Origin: Lolium rigidum
Taxonomy: Eukaryota; Streptophyta; Magnoliopsida; Poales; Poaceae
Direction of reading: 5' to 3'
Length of the DNA stretch: 64,000 nt
Assembly (NCBI RefSeq): GCF_022539505.1
Contig: NC_061513.1
Span: forward strand, 182,310,017 to 182,374,016
Numbering within the stretch: the stretch's first letter is position 1; every line of letters begins with the position of its first letter. The translations under genes and the position numbers were made by a program. Below, piece by piece: positions 37,465 through 50,962 of the stretch. The notes under the pieces were generated by a model that saw only the letters and a list, made by a program, of their open reading frames with translations, made no database searches and was not told where the DNA came from.

Positions 37465-38625
37465 TGTTGACTGCCAAAACCCACCGGCGGGCAGCGGCCT
37501 TGTCAACACCGTAGAGCCGGGAAGAGTCTAGAGCTGCGGCTGGCCGAGACCCCTCCGAGCGACGGCCCGCAATGCTCTTCTCGGTCACACGCGGCGTTGC
37601 GAAGTGCAAGGGCGTGCCACCCGACCTATACCTGGTCGTGAAGGTGATGTTGATGCCTCGCTTAGTTTCCTCGCAGGGCACACATGTAAACATTAAATAC
37701 GAGCCTCGATCGGCTCTCAGTTATCTCGTGGATCGGCTCAAAGAGCCGATCCACCCATGATTCGTACGGGGTGCACGAATACTTGGTGGTCCCGCTTGAT
37801 CAAGATGAAGCTAATGAGATCTACGACGATTTAGGGTTTTCACCGCATAATCGGATCATCCTACTCCAGGTTGGGCCTCGCGGCCACACACGGTGCTCGT
37901 AAGCCGATCCTAAACAAGGCCAAAAACCAACATGAAGTTGATCCTCGGAACATCCCGTTTAGGACTTGCGAACGCCACCCTACGTGCCGCCGGATCCTCC
38001 CCCTTTGTAAGGCCTAACTATTGCAGTATATTAAAATAATCCTTGTAGAACAAGGAGCAATCGTAACGGATCAGATCTACTAAATAATGATCAAGCGGGT
38101 GCCGCCCCCACGCCCGAGATAGGCGTGAGGGCGGCTAGATATGCAAGGGTTGCACTACGTAAGCATGCTTAAACGAAGAACAATGCTAACCCTAACACAT
38201 CTAATGATAACTACGTTGCTCGCCATCAAAAGCGCTTCAAGACGAGCAACGCATGAACAACGTGGTTTAGTGCTGCCTAGATCGCAAGATGCGATCTAGG
38301 CAGCATGTCGCTTACCCGATAGAAACCCTCGAGACGAAGGAGTTGGCGATGCGCCGAGATTGGTTTGTTTTGGGGTTGAACGTGAGTTGTTGTTTATTCC
38401 ATAAACCCTAGGTACATATTTATAGTCCAGGGGACTTTCTAATGTGGGAATATCCCATCGTGCACGATACAAACTCTAACCCTTATCTAAGATAATAAAC
38501 TATTAAATAAAGATACACGGGCAATTCAGCCCAAACCCTTCGTGCCAGGCCGCTTCAGAAATCTTCCACATGTAATCTTCCAAACCCGGCCCACCTCTGG
38601 ATTTGTCTAAAATCTGGTGATAACA
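37465..38625 (-). repeat. 5' LTR of the Tat-like element 1
   Basis: It matches 31758-32917 almost throughout. Several differences have CTG in the left copy and CTCG or CCG here (for example 37580-37583 and 37670-37673). Confidence 0.93.
38417..38424 (-). promoter_or_regulatory. TATA-like box in the 5' LTR of the Tat-like element
   Basis: The minus strand reads ACTATAAATATG; the same box is at 32710-32717. It would start the genomic RNA. Confidence 0.55.
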
Positions 38626-38630
38626 ATATC

Positions 38631-41247
38631 CAAGTTTAGAACTCCCAAGCCACCTTGTTCCTTAGGTCTACAAATTTTTTTTCCATGCCACAAGGGCTGA
38701 ACCATTTGCTTGAACATCATTTTTCTTCTTTCTCCACAGGCAGTGTCTCATATATTTTACAACTTGTTCCTTTATGGCCACTGGAACATCAAAGCAACAC
38801 ATGAAGAAAACTGGCATAGAAGCTAGCACAGATTTAACCAATTGTAACTTTCCTCCATAGTTTAGAAAGTCAGCCATTCCTCCTAATCTTGATTGTGCTC
38901 TTTGGACAATGGGAAGGAAATGTTCCATGGAGGGTTTGACAATACTAAGAGGCAGTCCCAGATAAGTAAATGGTAGAGATCCCCTCTTACATTGCATTGT
39001 TTCAGCAAAATGAATAAGCCTTTCTTCACTCAGATTAATGGGAATCTTGTTGGATTTATTATAATTCACTTTCAAACCAGTGGCGTCTGCAAAAGTTTGC
39101 AACAAAGCCTTCAAACAAATCAAGTTTGCAGCATTTGCTTTCATGATTATCAAAGTATCATCTGCATATTGAACAATTGGAAAGTCAGGGCAAGCATTTG
39201 ATGGTATGGGTTTTTCTATAAGTCCTTGGTTCATAGCTGAGTTTAGTACTAATTGTAGTAAATCTGCTGCAAGCACAAAAAGAAGAGGAGATAGGGGATC
39301 TCCTTGCCTAACTCCCCTTCTGCAATAGAATCTCTTGCCAGGTGTACCATTGAGAAGAACTGCAGATGTACCAGTACTAAGAATTAAGTGAATCCATTTG
39401 ATCCATTTTTCTCCAAATCCTCTTGCTCTCAATATCTCCAGAATTGTACTATGTTCAATCTTGTCAAATGCTTTTTCAAAGTCCAGTTTAAGAATCACTA
39501 TTTCTTATTTTGATTTATGGCATTGGAAAATGTATTCAAATGCCCACCCCAAACAATCCTGAATTGACCTCTGTTTCAGAAAACCATATTGATTTTTGTG
39601 GACTAGTTGCAGAATAATCTTTTGCAATCTATTTGCCAGAATCTTAGTGATGATTTTAATCACAGTATTCAGCAGAGAGATAGGCCTAACATCTCCTGAT
39701 CTCATAGGTGAATCAATTTTTGGGATTAAAGTAATGTAGGAAGAATTAATGCTTTCCAAGTTGATATTTCCCTCATAAAAGCCCTTTAACATATCTTTGA
39801 CATCCTTTCCAATGATACTCCAGCAATTCTTGAAAAATTCATTATTAAAACCATCAGGTCCTGGAGATTTGTCATTAGGTAGTTCCTTTATAATATCATC
39901 AATTTCTTTATCTGTGAAAGGCAACTCCAATTGTGCACTTGTTTCTGCATCCATACCATCTCCATAGAGATCATGCAAATTGAAATGCATGGAAGGATTA
40001 TCAGATTTTCCCATTCTTTCTTTAAAAGCCTTCCAGAGTATATCTGCTTTTCCATCATGATCTGCTATTTCAGCCAGGCTTTCATTCATAAGCACAGAGA
40101 TAAAGTTATGTCTGTAATTGATTGTTGCTTTGTTATGAAAAAATCTTGTATTAGCATCTCCAAGTTTTACCCATTTTATTTTCCCTCTTTGTTTCCAGTA
40201 AGCCTGCTGATTCTGCAATAAAGTGATGACATGATCTTTCAGTATATCTCTTAGGTTCCATTCTTCAAGAGAAAGAGTTCTCAGTTCCTCCAGATTGTCC
40301 AGTAAAGTGATGACTGAATTGACTTTTTCTATGAGAATTTTTAAGCATGGTAAATTTTTTGCCCAAAGCTTAATACTTTTCCTTAAGTTCTTCAATTTGG
40401 AAGTTACTTTTTTTGCAGGATCAGTATGCCCAACTGGAATCTTCCAACTTTCTTCCACTATGTTCTTGAATTCACTATGCTGTAACCAGAAATTCTCAAA
40501 TCTGAAAACATTTGCCTTTGGTATATTTGTGCCAATAGACACAACACAAGGGACATGGTCAGAAGTTGGTTTCACTAGAGGGAAAACCATTGATGAAGGG
40601 TAATTGACAGTCCAGGATGAAGAGGTGAAAAACCAATCTAATCTTTCAAGCAGAGGGGATTGTTGCATATTACTCCAAGTGTATTTTCTTCCCTTAAGAG
40701 GTAATTCTACCAAACCCAGATTACTTATTGCTTCATTAAAAAGAAGCATTCCATTGATGTCACCTCCTGGTTTGTTCCTATCTGAAGGTTTTCTGATGAA
40801 ATTAAAATCTCCCATGATTAACCAATCCATATCATCAGGCATATCAACATTTGCAAACCATTCAATAAAATCAGCCTTTCTTTCTGCCTGACTTGGGCCA
40901 TATACATTTGTTAATATCCAAGTATCATTAGATAAATTACTAGTGAATTGAACCGAGATGGAGAACTCATTTTGAAATGCTAGGGTTCCACTAAACAGAG
41001 CACTACCCCAAATTATAATAATTCCACCAGAAGCACCTATGGAGGGAAGATATTCAAATTTATCAAATCTTTTTGGACAGAACTTTCTTATATAATCCAT
41101 ATCAAAGGATTCTCTATTTGTCTCTTCAAGGCAAATGATATTACAATTGGACTCCTCAATTTTACTAGCAAGGGCAACCCATTTCTTTTCAGAATTAATA
41201 CCTCTCAAATTCCAGTTCAATATTTTCCATATTCTGTTGTGATCCAT
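38631..41247 (-). pseudogene. LINE ORF2: endonuclease and reverse transcriptase
   Basis: The start is ATG 41247. Residues 1-240 form an AP-type endonuclease (ILNWNLRGIN, CLEETN, GDFNFI, SDHVPCVV). Reverse transcriptase follows with [32 protein letters not shown] and the catalytic YADDT. An in-frame TAA at 39505-39507 splits the frame just before the DFEKAFD motif. Near 38680 a run of eight A's shifts the frame. The protein would nick target DNA and copy the LINE RNA there. The gene resumes at 31757 beyond the inserted Tat-like element. Confidence 0.93.
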
Positions 41248-41538
41248 GATAAACTTATGGTATTTGTGTAAATTTGAATATCAAGACTGAAGTTACTGCA
41301 AACAAAAGCATCATCATGCATGAAAGAAGCAGGGATCCAGGACCAGCACAAGACAGAATATATAGTAACATCCAAAGAGTGAAGCAAACTGTAACAAGTT
41401 CTCCACAAAAGCAACAAGAACCAGTTTTGGTATATCACATATTTATTACAGAGATGCATAAGGTGAGCCCTTACTTCCACAAAAGCTTGATATCTCTCTA
41501 TCATTGGGGTACTCTATTTATGAGGCCTTTTCTTGGCC

Positions 41539-42182
41539 TGAAGTACATAGGAGAGAGATTAACCACATAGCTACCGGTACAGCCCTTAGCCTCGATGGAG
41601 AACTACTCCCTCCTCATGGGAGACAGCAGCGTTGATGAAGATGGCGGTGGTGTCGATGGAGATGCCTTCCGGGGGCACTTCCCCGTCCCGGCGGCATGCC
41701 GGAACAGAGACTCCTGTCCCCCAGATCTTGGCTTCGCGATGGCGGCGGCTCTGGAAGGTTTCTCGTACCGTGGATTTTCCGTATCGACGTTTTAGGCCGA
41801 GGAGGCTTAAATAGGCGAAGAGGCGGAGTCGGAAGGCTGACGAGGCGATGACATAGTAGGGGGGCACGGCCCACCCCCTGGCCGCGCCAGCCTATCATCT
41901 GGGGCCCACAGGGCCCTCCTCTGGCGGCTCTCGGGTGTTCTGGAAGCTTCGTGTGATTCTAAGATGCTGGGCGTTGATTTTGTCCGATTCCGAGAATATT
42001 TCCTTACTAGGATTTCGAAACCAAAAACAGCAGAAAACGAACAATCGGCCCTTCGGCATCTCGTCAATAGATTAGTTCCGTAAAACGCATAATAATGACA
42101 TATAATGTGTATAAAACATGTGAGTATCATCATAAAAGTAGCATGGAACATAAGAAATTATAGATACGTTTGAGACGTATCA
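41539..42182 (-). repeat. 3' LTR of Athila-like element 1, inner part
   Basis: It resumes with the LINE target duplication (41539-41548) and ends GACGTATCA at 42182. A TATA-like TATTTAAG (minus strand) lies at 41806-41813. Confidence 0.92.
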
Positions 42183-44784
42183 AGCATCCCCAAGCTTAGT
42201 TCCTACTCGCCCTCGAGTAGGTAAACGATAACAAGGATAATTTCTGAAGTGACATGCTATCATAATCTTGATCAATACTATTGTAAAGCATATGAGATGA
42301 ATGCAGCGATTCGAAGCAATGATGAAGATAATGAGTAAACAAATGAATCATATAGCAAAGACTTTTCATGAATAATACTTTCAAGACAAGCATCAATAAG
42401 ACTTGCATAAGAGTTACTCATAAAGCAATAAATTCAAAGTAAAGGCATTGAAGCAACACAAAGGAAGATAAAGTTTCAGCGGTTGCTTTCAACTTCAACA
42501 TATTTATCTCATGGATAATTGTCAACACAAAGCAATATAACAAGTGCAATAAGCAAACATGGAAGAATCAATGCACACAGTTGATACAAGTGTTTGCTTC
42601 TAAGGTGGAAATAAGTGGGTAAACTGACTCAACAATAAAGTAAAAGATAGGCCCTTCGTAGAGGGAAGCATGGATTACTATTTTTGTGCTAGAGCTTTTC
42701 ATTTTGAAAACAAGAAACAATTTTGTCAACGGTAGTAATAAAGCATATGTGTTATGTATAAGACATCCTATAAGTTGCAAGCCTCATGCATAGTATACCA
42801 ATAGTGCTCACACCTTGTCCTAATCAGCTTGGATTAATACGGATTATCATTGCATAGCATATGTTTCAACCAAGTGTCACAAAGGGGTACCTCTATGCCG
42901 CCTGTACAAAGGTCTAAGGAGAAAGCTCGCATTGGATTTCTCGCTTTTGGTTATTCTCAACTTAGACATCCATACCAGGACAACATAGACAATAGATAAT
43001 GGACTCCTCTTTAATGCATAAGCATTCAACAACAATTAAAAGTCTCATAAGAGATTGAGGATTAGTTGTCCACACTGAAACTTCCACCATGAATCATGGC
43101 TTTAGTTCGCGGCCCAATGTTCTTCTCTAACAGTATGCATACTCAAACCATTTGATGATGAAAATCGCCCTTACTTTAGACAAGACGAACATGCATAGCA
43201 ACTCACATGATATTCAACAAAGGTAAAAGAGTTGATGGCGTCCCTAGAAACATGGTTACCGCTCAACAAGCAACTTATTAAGAAATAAGACACATAAGTA
43301 CATATTCTTCACCACAATAGTTTTTCAGGCTATTTTCCCATGAGCTATATATTGCAAAGACAAAGAATAGAATTTTAAAGGTAGCACTCAAGTAATTTAC
43401 TTTGGAATGGCAGAGAAATACCATGTAGTAGGTAGGTATGGTGGACACAAATGGCATGGTTATTGGCTCAAGGATTTGGATGCACGAGAAGAATTCCTCT
43501 CAATACAAGGCTAGGCTAGCAAGGTTGTTTGAAGCAAACTCAAGTATAAAAGGTGCAGCAAAGCTCACATATGAACATATTGTAACTATTATAAGACTTT
43601 ACATCGTCTCCTTGTTGTTCAAACACCTTAACCAGAAAATATCTAGACTCTAGAGACCAATCATGCAAACCAAATTTTAACAAGCTCTATGTAGTTCTTC
43701 ATTAATAAGTGCAAAGTACATGATGCAAGAGCTTAAACATGATCTATATGAGCACAACAATTGCCAAGTATCAAATTATTCAAGACATTATACCATTTAC
43801 CACATGAAGCATTTTCTGTTTCCAACCATATAACAATTAACGAAGCAGTTTCAACCTTCGCCATGAACATTAAGAGTAAAGCTAAGAACACATGTGTTCA
43901 TATGCAACAGCGGAGCATGTCTCTCTCCCACACAAGCATGATGGATCATATTTTATTCAAACAAAAACAAAAACAAACAGACGCTCCAAGTAAAATACAT
44001 AAGATGTGACTGAATAAAAATATAGTTTCAAGAGAAGAAACCTGATAAGTTGTCGATGAAGAAGGGGATGCCTTGGGCATCCCCAAGCTTAGATGATCGA
44101 GTCTTCTTGAAATATGCAGGGATGAACCACGGGGGCATCCCCAAGCTTTGACTTTTCACTCTTCTTGATCATATTGTATCATCCTCCTCTCTTGACCCTT
44201 GAAAACTTCCTCCACACCAAACTCAAAACAAACTCATTAGAGGGTTAGTGCATAATCAAAAATTCATACGTTCAGAGGTGACACAATTATTATTAACACT
44301 TCTGGACATTGCACAAAGCTACTGGACGTTAATGGAACAAAGAAATCCATCCAACACAGCAAAAGAGGCAATGCGAAATAAAAGGCAGAATCTGTCAAAA
44401 CAGAACAGTCCGTAAAGACGAATTTTAAAGAGGCACCAGACTTGCTTAGATGAAAATGCTCAAATTGAATGAAAGTTGCGTACATATCTTAGGATCACTC
44501 ACGTAAATTGGCAGATTTTTCTGATTTACCTACAGAGAATCATACCCAAATTCGTGACAGCAAGAAATCTGTTTCTGCGAAGTAATCCAAATCTAGTGTT
44601 GACTTTACTATCAAAGACTTTACTTGGCACAACAATGCAATAAAATAAAGATAAGGAGAGGTTGCTACAGTAGTAACAACTTCCAAGACTCAATTATAAA
44701 ACAAAATTACTGTAGTAAAATAAAAACATGGGTTATCTCCCAAGAAGTGCTTTCTTTATAGCCATTAAGATGGGCTCAACAGTT
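42183..44784 (-). other. Internal non-coding region of Athila-like element 1
   Basis: It starts with the polypurine tract (42183-42199, CTAAGCTTGGGGATGCT on the minus strand). No conserved frame is seen. A PPT-like motif recurs near 44081 and 44134, the first beside a perfect hairpin (44064-44084). The region matches 48483-50900 and 59129-61680. Confidence 0.75.
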
Positions 44785-45517
44785 TTAATGATGCGCTCGC
44801 AAGAAATAAGAGTTGAAGCAAGAGAGAGCATCAAGAGGCAAATTCAAAACAAATTTAAGCCTAACATGCTTCCTATGCATAGAAATCTTGTAAATAAACA
44901 AATTCATGAAGCATGATGCAACAAGCATAGAAAGATAAAACAAGTGTAACTTCAAAAATTTCAGCATATAGAGAGGTGTTTTAGTAACATGAAAATTTCT
45001 ACAACTATATTTTCCTCTCTCATAATAATATCCAGTAGCATCATGAGCAAACTCAACAATGTAACTATCAATTGAAACATTCTTATCATGAGTCTCATGC
45101 ATAAAATTATTACTACTCCCAACATAAGCATAGTCAATTTTATTAGTTGTAGTGTGAGCAAATTCAACAAAGTGTCATCAAATATAGGAGGCATAGTATA
45201 ATCACAATAAAATTCACTCTCCATAGTAGGTGGCACCAAAAGACTACTATCATTATAATCATCATATATGGGAGGCATATCGTAATCAAGATAAACTTTC
45301 TCCTCAATACCCGGAGGGCTAAAGAGATCATTTTCATCAAACCGACCTCCCCAAGCTTAGAATTTTCTATATCATTATCAACAATGGTGTTCAAAGCGTT
45401 CATACTAATATTACTACCAGCTTGCAAATAAGGTTCCATAGGTTTTTTAATTTTCGCATTAAACCATTCATGTCTTGACTCAGGAAATAGTACAAAAAGC
45501 TCACAGATGTTTTCCAT
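44785..45517 (-). pseudogene. Broken copy of the element-2 ORF
   Basis: The start MENICELFVLFPES and segments such as KIKKPMEPYLQAGSNISMNA, PPIYDDYNDSSLL and HETHDKNVS match the intact ORF at 50963-51697, but in three different frames. Two or more small indels have destroyed it. It occupies the place where gag would start. Confidence 0.8.
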
Positions 45518-45662
45518 TATGCCTAACTAGTGAAAAATAGAAATAAGAAACAAAAAGATGCAATTGCAGGATCTAAAGGAAATATCTTCGAACACTCACA
45601 CAATGGCGCCAGAAAAGAACTTAGTTACTTGGGACCGGAGTATGAGTGCCTTTTACCTTTCC

Positions 45663-45680
45663 TCCCCGGCAACGACGCCA
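45663..45680 (-). other. Primer binding site of Athila-like element 1
   Basis: The minus strand reads TGGCGTCGTTGCCGGGGA, one base off the tRNA-Asp complement. A second partial copy lies at 45602-45622. Confidence 0.82.
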
Positions 45681-45690
45681 GAAAAGTGCT

Positions 45691-47177
45691 TGATGTCTAC
45701 AGGTGCTTCTATTCTTGTAGACAGTGTTGGGCCTCCAAAAGCAGAGGTTTGTAGAACAAGCAAGCAAGTTTCCCTTAAGTGGATCACCCAAGGTTTATCG
45801 AACTCAGGGAGGAAGAGGTCAAAGATATCCCTCTCAAGCAACCCTGCAATCACGATACAAGAAGTCTCTTGTGTCCCCAACACACCTAATACACTTGTCA
45901 GATGTATAGGTGCACTAGTTCGGCGAAGAGATCGTGAAATACAAGTAGTATGGATGTATATGAGTGGTAATAAAAATCTGAATAAAATATGGCAGCGAGT
46001 AAACATGCAACAAAACAGTAAATAAACGGAGTTTCGATGCTTAGAAACAAGGCCTAGGGATCATACTTTCACTAGTGGACACTCTCAACATTGATCACAT
46101 AATAAAACCACTCTACACTCTTTTGTTGGATGATGAACACCACAAATTGCGTAGGGCTACAAGAGCACCTCAATGCCGGAGTTAACAAGCTCCACAACAT
46201 TCGATATTCATATTTAAATAACCTTAGAGTGCATGATAGATCATTGCAATTACACCAAGTACTAACATAGCATGCACACTGTCACCATCACACTATGAAA
46301 GCGGGAATAGATTGCATCAATACCATCATAGTAATAATTAACTTCATAATCTACAAGAGATCACAATCATAAACTACGCGAAGTACTACACGATGCACAC
46401 ACTGTCACCATTACACCGTGGAGGAGGAATAGAGTAATTTAATAACATCACTAGAGTAACATATAGATGAATAGTGATACAAAACTCATATGAATCTCAA
46501 TCATGTAAGGCAGCTCATGAGATCATTGTATTGAAGTACATAGGAGAGAGATTAACCACATAGCTACCGGTACAGCCCTTAGCCTCGATGGAGAACTACT
46601 CCCTCCTCATGGGAGACAGCAGCGTTGATGAAGATGGCGGTGGTGTCGATGGAGATGCCTTCCGGGGGCACTTCCCCGTCCCGGCGGCGTGCCAGAACAG
46701 AGACTCCTGTCCCCCAGATCTTGGCTTCGTGATGGTGGCGGCTCTGGAAGGTTTCTCGTACCGTGGCTTTTCCGTATCGAAGTTTTAGGTCGAGGAGGCT
46801 TAAATAGGCGAAGAGGCGGAGTCGGAAGGCTAACGAGACGACGACACAGTAGGGGGGCGCGGCCCACCCCCTGGCCGCGCCAGCCTATCATCTGGGGCCC
46901 ACAGGGCCCTCCTCTGGCGGCTCTCGGGTGTTCTGGAAGCTTCGTGTGATTCTAAGATGCTGGGCGTTGATTTCGTCCGATTCCGAGAATATTTCCTTAC
47001 TAGGATTTCTGAAACCAAAAACAGCGAGAAAACAAAGAATCGGCCCTTCGACATCTCGTCAATAGGTTAGTTCCGGAAAACGCATAATAATGACATATAA
47101 TGTGTATAAAACATGTGAGTATCATCATAAAAGTAGCATGGAACATAAGAAATTATAGATACGTTTGAGACGTATCA
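45691..47177 (-). repeat. 5' LTR of Athila-like element 1
   Basis: It runs from TGATGTCTACAGG to GACGTATCA (1487 bp) and matches the split 3' LTR. It is followed by the duplicated CACTC. Confidence 0.93.
46799..46806 (-). promoter_or_regulatory. TATA-like box in the 5' LTR of element 1
   Basis: The minus strand reads CCTATTTAAGCC, conserved in the other LTRs of this group. Confidence 0.45.
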
Positions 47178-48482
47178 CACTCTACACTCTCTTGTTGGAT
47201 GATGAACACCATTAATTGTGTAGGGCTACAAGAGCACCTCAATGCCGGAGTTAACAAGCTCCACAACATTCGATGTTCATATTTAATTAACCTTAGAGTG
47301 CATGATAGACCAACGCAATTATACCGAGTACTAACATAGCATGCACACTATCACCTTCAAGCTATGAAAGGAGGAATAGATCACATCAATACCATCATAG
47401 TAATAGTTAACTTCATAATCTACAAGAGATCACAATCATAAACTACGCCAAGTAGTACATGATGCACACACTGTCACCATTACATCATGAAGGAGGAATA
47501 GACTACTTTAATAACATCACTAGAGTAGCACATAGATTAATAGTGATATAAAGCACATTGAAATCATAAAGGAATATAAATAAGCACTTCACTATGCTAT
47601 TCTGAATTACTCTCTGGCAAGATAACATCCAACTCAAATCATAACTCAGTGAATAAGTATTCTGTGAAATATAGCCTAAGAGACCCACACGGTGCACACA
47701 CTCGTCACCTTTACACACGTGGGACAAGGAGTCTCCGGAGATCACATAAGTAAAATCCACTTGAATAGCATAACAACATCTAGATTACAAGCTCATCATA
47801 TGGATCTCAATCATGTAACGCAGCTCATGAGATCATTGTATTGAGGTACATAGGAGAGAGATTAACCACATAGCTACCGGTACAGCCCTTAGCCTCGATG
47901 GAGAACTACTCCCTCCTCATGGGAGACAGCAGCGGTGATGAAGATGGCGGTGGTGTCGATGGAGATGCCTTCCGAGGGCACTTCCCGTCCCGGCGGCGTG
48001 CCGGAACAGAGACTCCTGTCCCCCAGATCTTGGCTTCGCAATGGCGTCGGCTCTGGAAGGTTTCTCGTACCGTGGCTTTTTGGTATCGAAGATTTAGGTC
48101 AGGGACCTTTAAATAGGCGAAGAGGCGGAGTCGGAGGGGGTACGGAGCCGCCACACAATAGGGGGGCGCCCCCCCTTGGGCCGTGCCAGCCCCTTGTGTG
48201 GCCCCCCTGTGGCTCTCCTCTGGTGGCTCTCGGGTGTTCTGGAAGCTTCGTGGAATTCTAAGATGCTGGGCGTTGATTTCGTCCGATTCCGAGAATATTT
48301 CCTTACTAGGATTTCTGAAACCAAAAACAGCAGAAAACGAGGAACCGGCACTTCGGCATCTCGTCAATAGGTTAGTTCCGGAAAACGCATAATAATGACA
48401 TATAATGTGTATAAAACATGTGAGTATCATCATAAAAGTAGCATGGAACATAAGAAATTATAGATACGTTTGAGACGTATCA
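47178..48482 (-). repeat. 3' LTR of Athila-like element 2, inner part
   Basis: It resumes the LTR broken at 29778 and ends GACGTATCA. About 270 bp near 47540-47800 are not found in the LTRs of element 1. It contains a hairpin (GCCACACAA 48150-48158, complement 48194-48202) and a TATA-like TATTTAAA on the minus strand at 48108-48115. Confidence 0.92.
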
Positions 48483-50962
48483 AGCATCCCCAAGCTTAGT
48501 TCCTACTCGCCCTCGAGTAGGTAAACGATAACAAGAATAATTTCTGAAGTGACATGCTATCATAATCTTGATCAATACTATTGTAAAGCATATGAGATGA
48601 ATGAAGTGATTCAAAGCAATGGTAAAGATAATGACTAAACAACTAAATGATATAGCAAAGACTTTTCATGAATAGTACTTTCAAGACAAGCATCAATAAG
48701 ACTTGCATAAGAGTTACTCATAAAGCAATAAATTCTTAGTAGATGCATTGAAGCAACACAAAGGATGATTAAGTTTCAGCAATTGCTTTCAACTTGTAAC
48801 ATGTATATCTCATGGATAGTTGTCAACATAAAGCAATATAACAAGTGCAATAGGTAAACATGTAAGAATCAATGCACACAGTTCACACAAGTGTTTGCTT
48901 CTAAGATAGAAAGAAGTAGGTAAACTGACTCAACAATAAAGTAGAAGATAGGCCCTTCGCAGAGGGAAGCAGGGATTAAATCATGTGCTAGAGCTTTTTA
49001 AGTTTTGAAATCATATAGAGAGCATAAAAGTAAAGTTTTGAGAGGTGTTTGTTGTTGTCAACGAATGGTAGTGGGCACTCTAACCCCCTTGCCAAACAGA
49101 CTTTCAAAGAGCGGCTCCCATGAAGGACGTTATCTCTACCAAGCAAGGTAGATCATCCCTCTTCTCTTTTGTTTACACATGTATTTTAGTTTTATTTATG
49201 GTTGACACTCCTCCCAACCTTTTGCTTACACAAGCCATGGCTAACCGAATCCTCGGGTGCCTTCCAACATTCACATACCATGAAGGAGTGTCTATTTGCA
49301 AAATTAAGTTGCTTACTGATGAATCAGAGCAAAACATGTGAAGAGAATTATTAATGAAGTTAGTAAATTGGGGGCTGGGAACCCCGCTGCCAGCTCTTTT
49401 TGCAAAATTATTGGATAAGCGGATGAAGCCACTAATCCATTGGTGAAAGCTGCCCAACAAGATTGAAAGATAAAACACCACATATTTCCTCATGAGCTAT
49501 AAAACATTGACACAAATAAGGAGTAATAAAGTTTTGAATTGTTTAAAGGTAGCACATGAAGTATTTACTTGGAATGGCAGAAAATACCACATAGTAGGTA
49601 GTTATGGCGGACACAAATGGCATGGTTGTTGGCTCAAGGATTTGGATGCACGAGAAGAATTCCTCTCAATACAAGGCTAGGCTAGCAAGGTTGTTTGAAG
49701 AAAACTCAATTATAAAACGGTGCAGCAAGACTCACATATGAACATATTGCAAGCATTATAAGACTTTACATCGTCTCCTTGTTGTTCAAACACCTCAACC
49801 AGAAAATATCTAGACTCTAGAGAAACTAATCATGCAAACCAAATTTTAACAAGCTCTATGTAGTTCTTCATTAATGGGTGCAAAGTACATGATGCAAGAG
49901 CTTAAACATGATCTATATGAGCACAACAATTGCCAAGTATCAAATTATTCAAGACATTATACCAATTACCACATGCATCATTTTCTGTTTCCAACCATAT
50001 AACAATTAACGAAGCAGTTTCAACCTTCGCCATGAACATTAAAAGTAAAGCTAAGAACACATGTGTTCATATGCAACAGCGGAGCGTGTCTCTCTCCCAC
50101 ACAAGCATGAATTTATTCAGAGAATGAAAATAACAAAACAAAAATAAAAGCACGCAGACGCTCAAAGTAAAGCACATAAGATGTGACGGAATAAAAATAT
50201 AGTTTCACTAGAGGTGACCTGATAAGTTGTCGATGAAGAAGGGGATGCCTTGGGCATCCCCAAGCTTAGATGCTTGAGTCTTCTTGAGATATGCAGGGAT
50301 GAACCACGGGGGCATCCCCAAGCTTAGACTTTTTACTCTTCTTGATCATATTGTATCATCCTCCTCTCTTGATTCTTGAAAACTTCCTCCACACAAGACT
50401 CAAAACAAACTCATTAGAGGGTTAGTGCATAATCAAAAATTCACATGTTCCGAGGTGACACAATCATTCTTAACACTTCTGGACATTGTACAAAGCTACT
50501 GAAAGTTAATGGAACAAAGAAATCCATCCAACATAGCAAAAGAGGCAATGCGAAATAAAAGGCAGAATCTGTCAAAACAGAACAGTCCTTAAAGACGAAT
50601 TTTTTAGGTGCACCAGACTTTCTCAAATGAAAATGCTCAAATTGAATGAAAGTTGCGTACATATCTGAGGATCACGCACATAAATTGGCAGATTTTTCTG
50701 AGTTACCTACAGAGAACCCTGCCCAAATTCGTGACAGCAAAAAATCTGTTTCTGCGCAGTAATCCAAATCTAGTATGATCTTTACTATCAAAGACTTTAC
50801 TTGGCACAACAATGAAATAAAATAAAGATAAGGAGAGGTTGCTACAGTAGTAAAAACTTCCAAGACTCAAATATAAAACAAAAGTACTGTAGTAAAATAA
50901 ACACATGGGTTATCTCCCAAGAAGTGCTTTCTTTATAGCCATTAAGATGGGCTCAACAGTTT
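48483..50962 (-). other. Internal non-coding region of Athila-like element 2
   Basis: It begins with the polypurine tract (48483-48499). It contains one inverted unit of the 116-bp repeat (49204-49292) and a perfect hairpin beside a PPT-like motif (50241-50261). No conserved frame is visible. Confidence 0.75.

Larger units (their letters stand above)
31758..38625 (-). mobile_element. Gag-only Tat-like Gypsy element, nested in the LINE
   Basis: Two nearly identical LTRs of 1160 and 1161 bp enclose 4.5 kb. The perfect 5-bp duplication ATATC lies at 31753-31757 and 38626-38630. The primer site precedes the right LTR, so the element is on the minus strand. It has a broken gag, no protease or polymerase, and a plus-strand antisense ORF near the 3' LTR. 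Gag-only elements with terminal repeats have been described as TR-GAG. The antisense ORF is a feature of the Tat lineage (compare gene 23 of maize Grande). Confidence 0.88.
30628..41538 (-). mobile_element. L1-like LINE, 5'-truncated, nested in the LTR of element 1
   Basis: The copy is flanked by TGAAGTACAT at 30618-30627 and 41539-41548. It encodes only an ORF2-type protein; ORF1 is absent and just 291 bp precede the ORF2 start, which suggests 5' truncation. The 3' end has a short CAAACAAA-like tail on the minus strand instead of a long poly(A). A Tat-like element is inserted inside ORF2 (31758-38625). Confidence 0.92.
29779..47177 (-). mobile_element. Athila-like element 1, nested in the LTR of element 2
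   Basis: The 3' LTR (29779-30627 plus 41549-42182) is split by a LINE, the internal region is 42183-45690, and the 5' LTR is 45691-47177. Both LTRs are about 1485 bp. The perfect 5-bp duplication CACTC flanks it. The internal region holds the broken counterpart of the ORF in element 2 and no polymerase. Confidence 0.9.
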
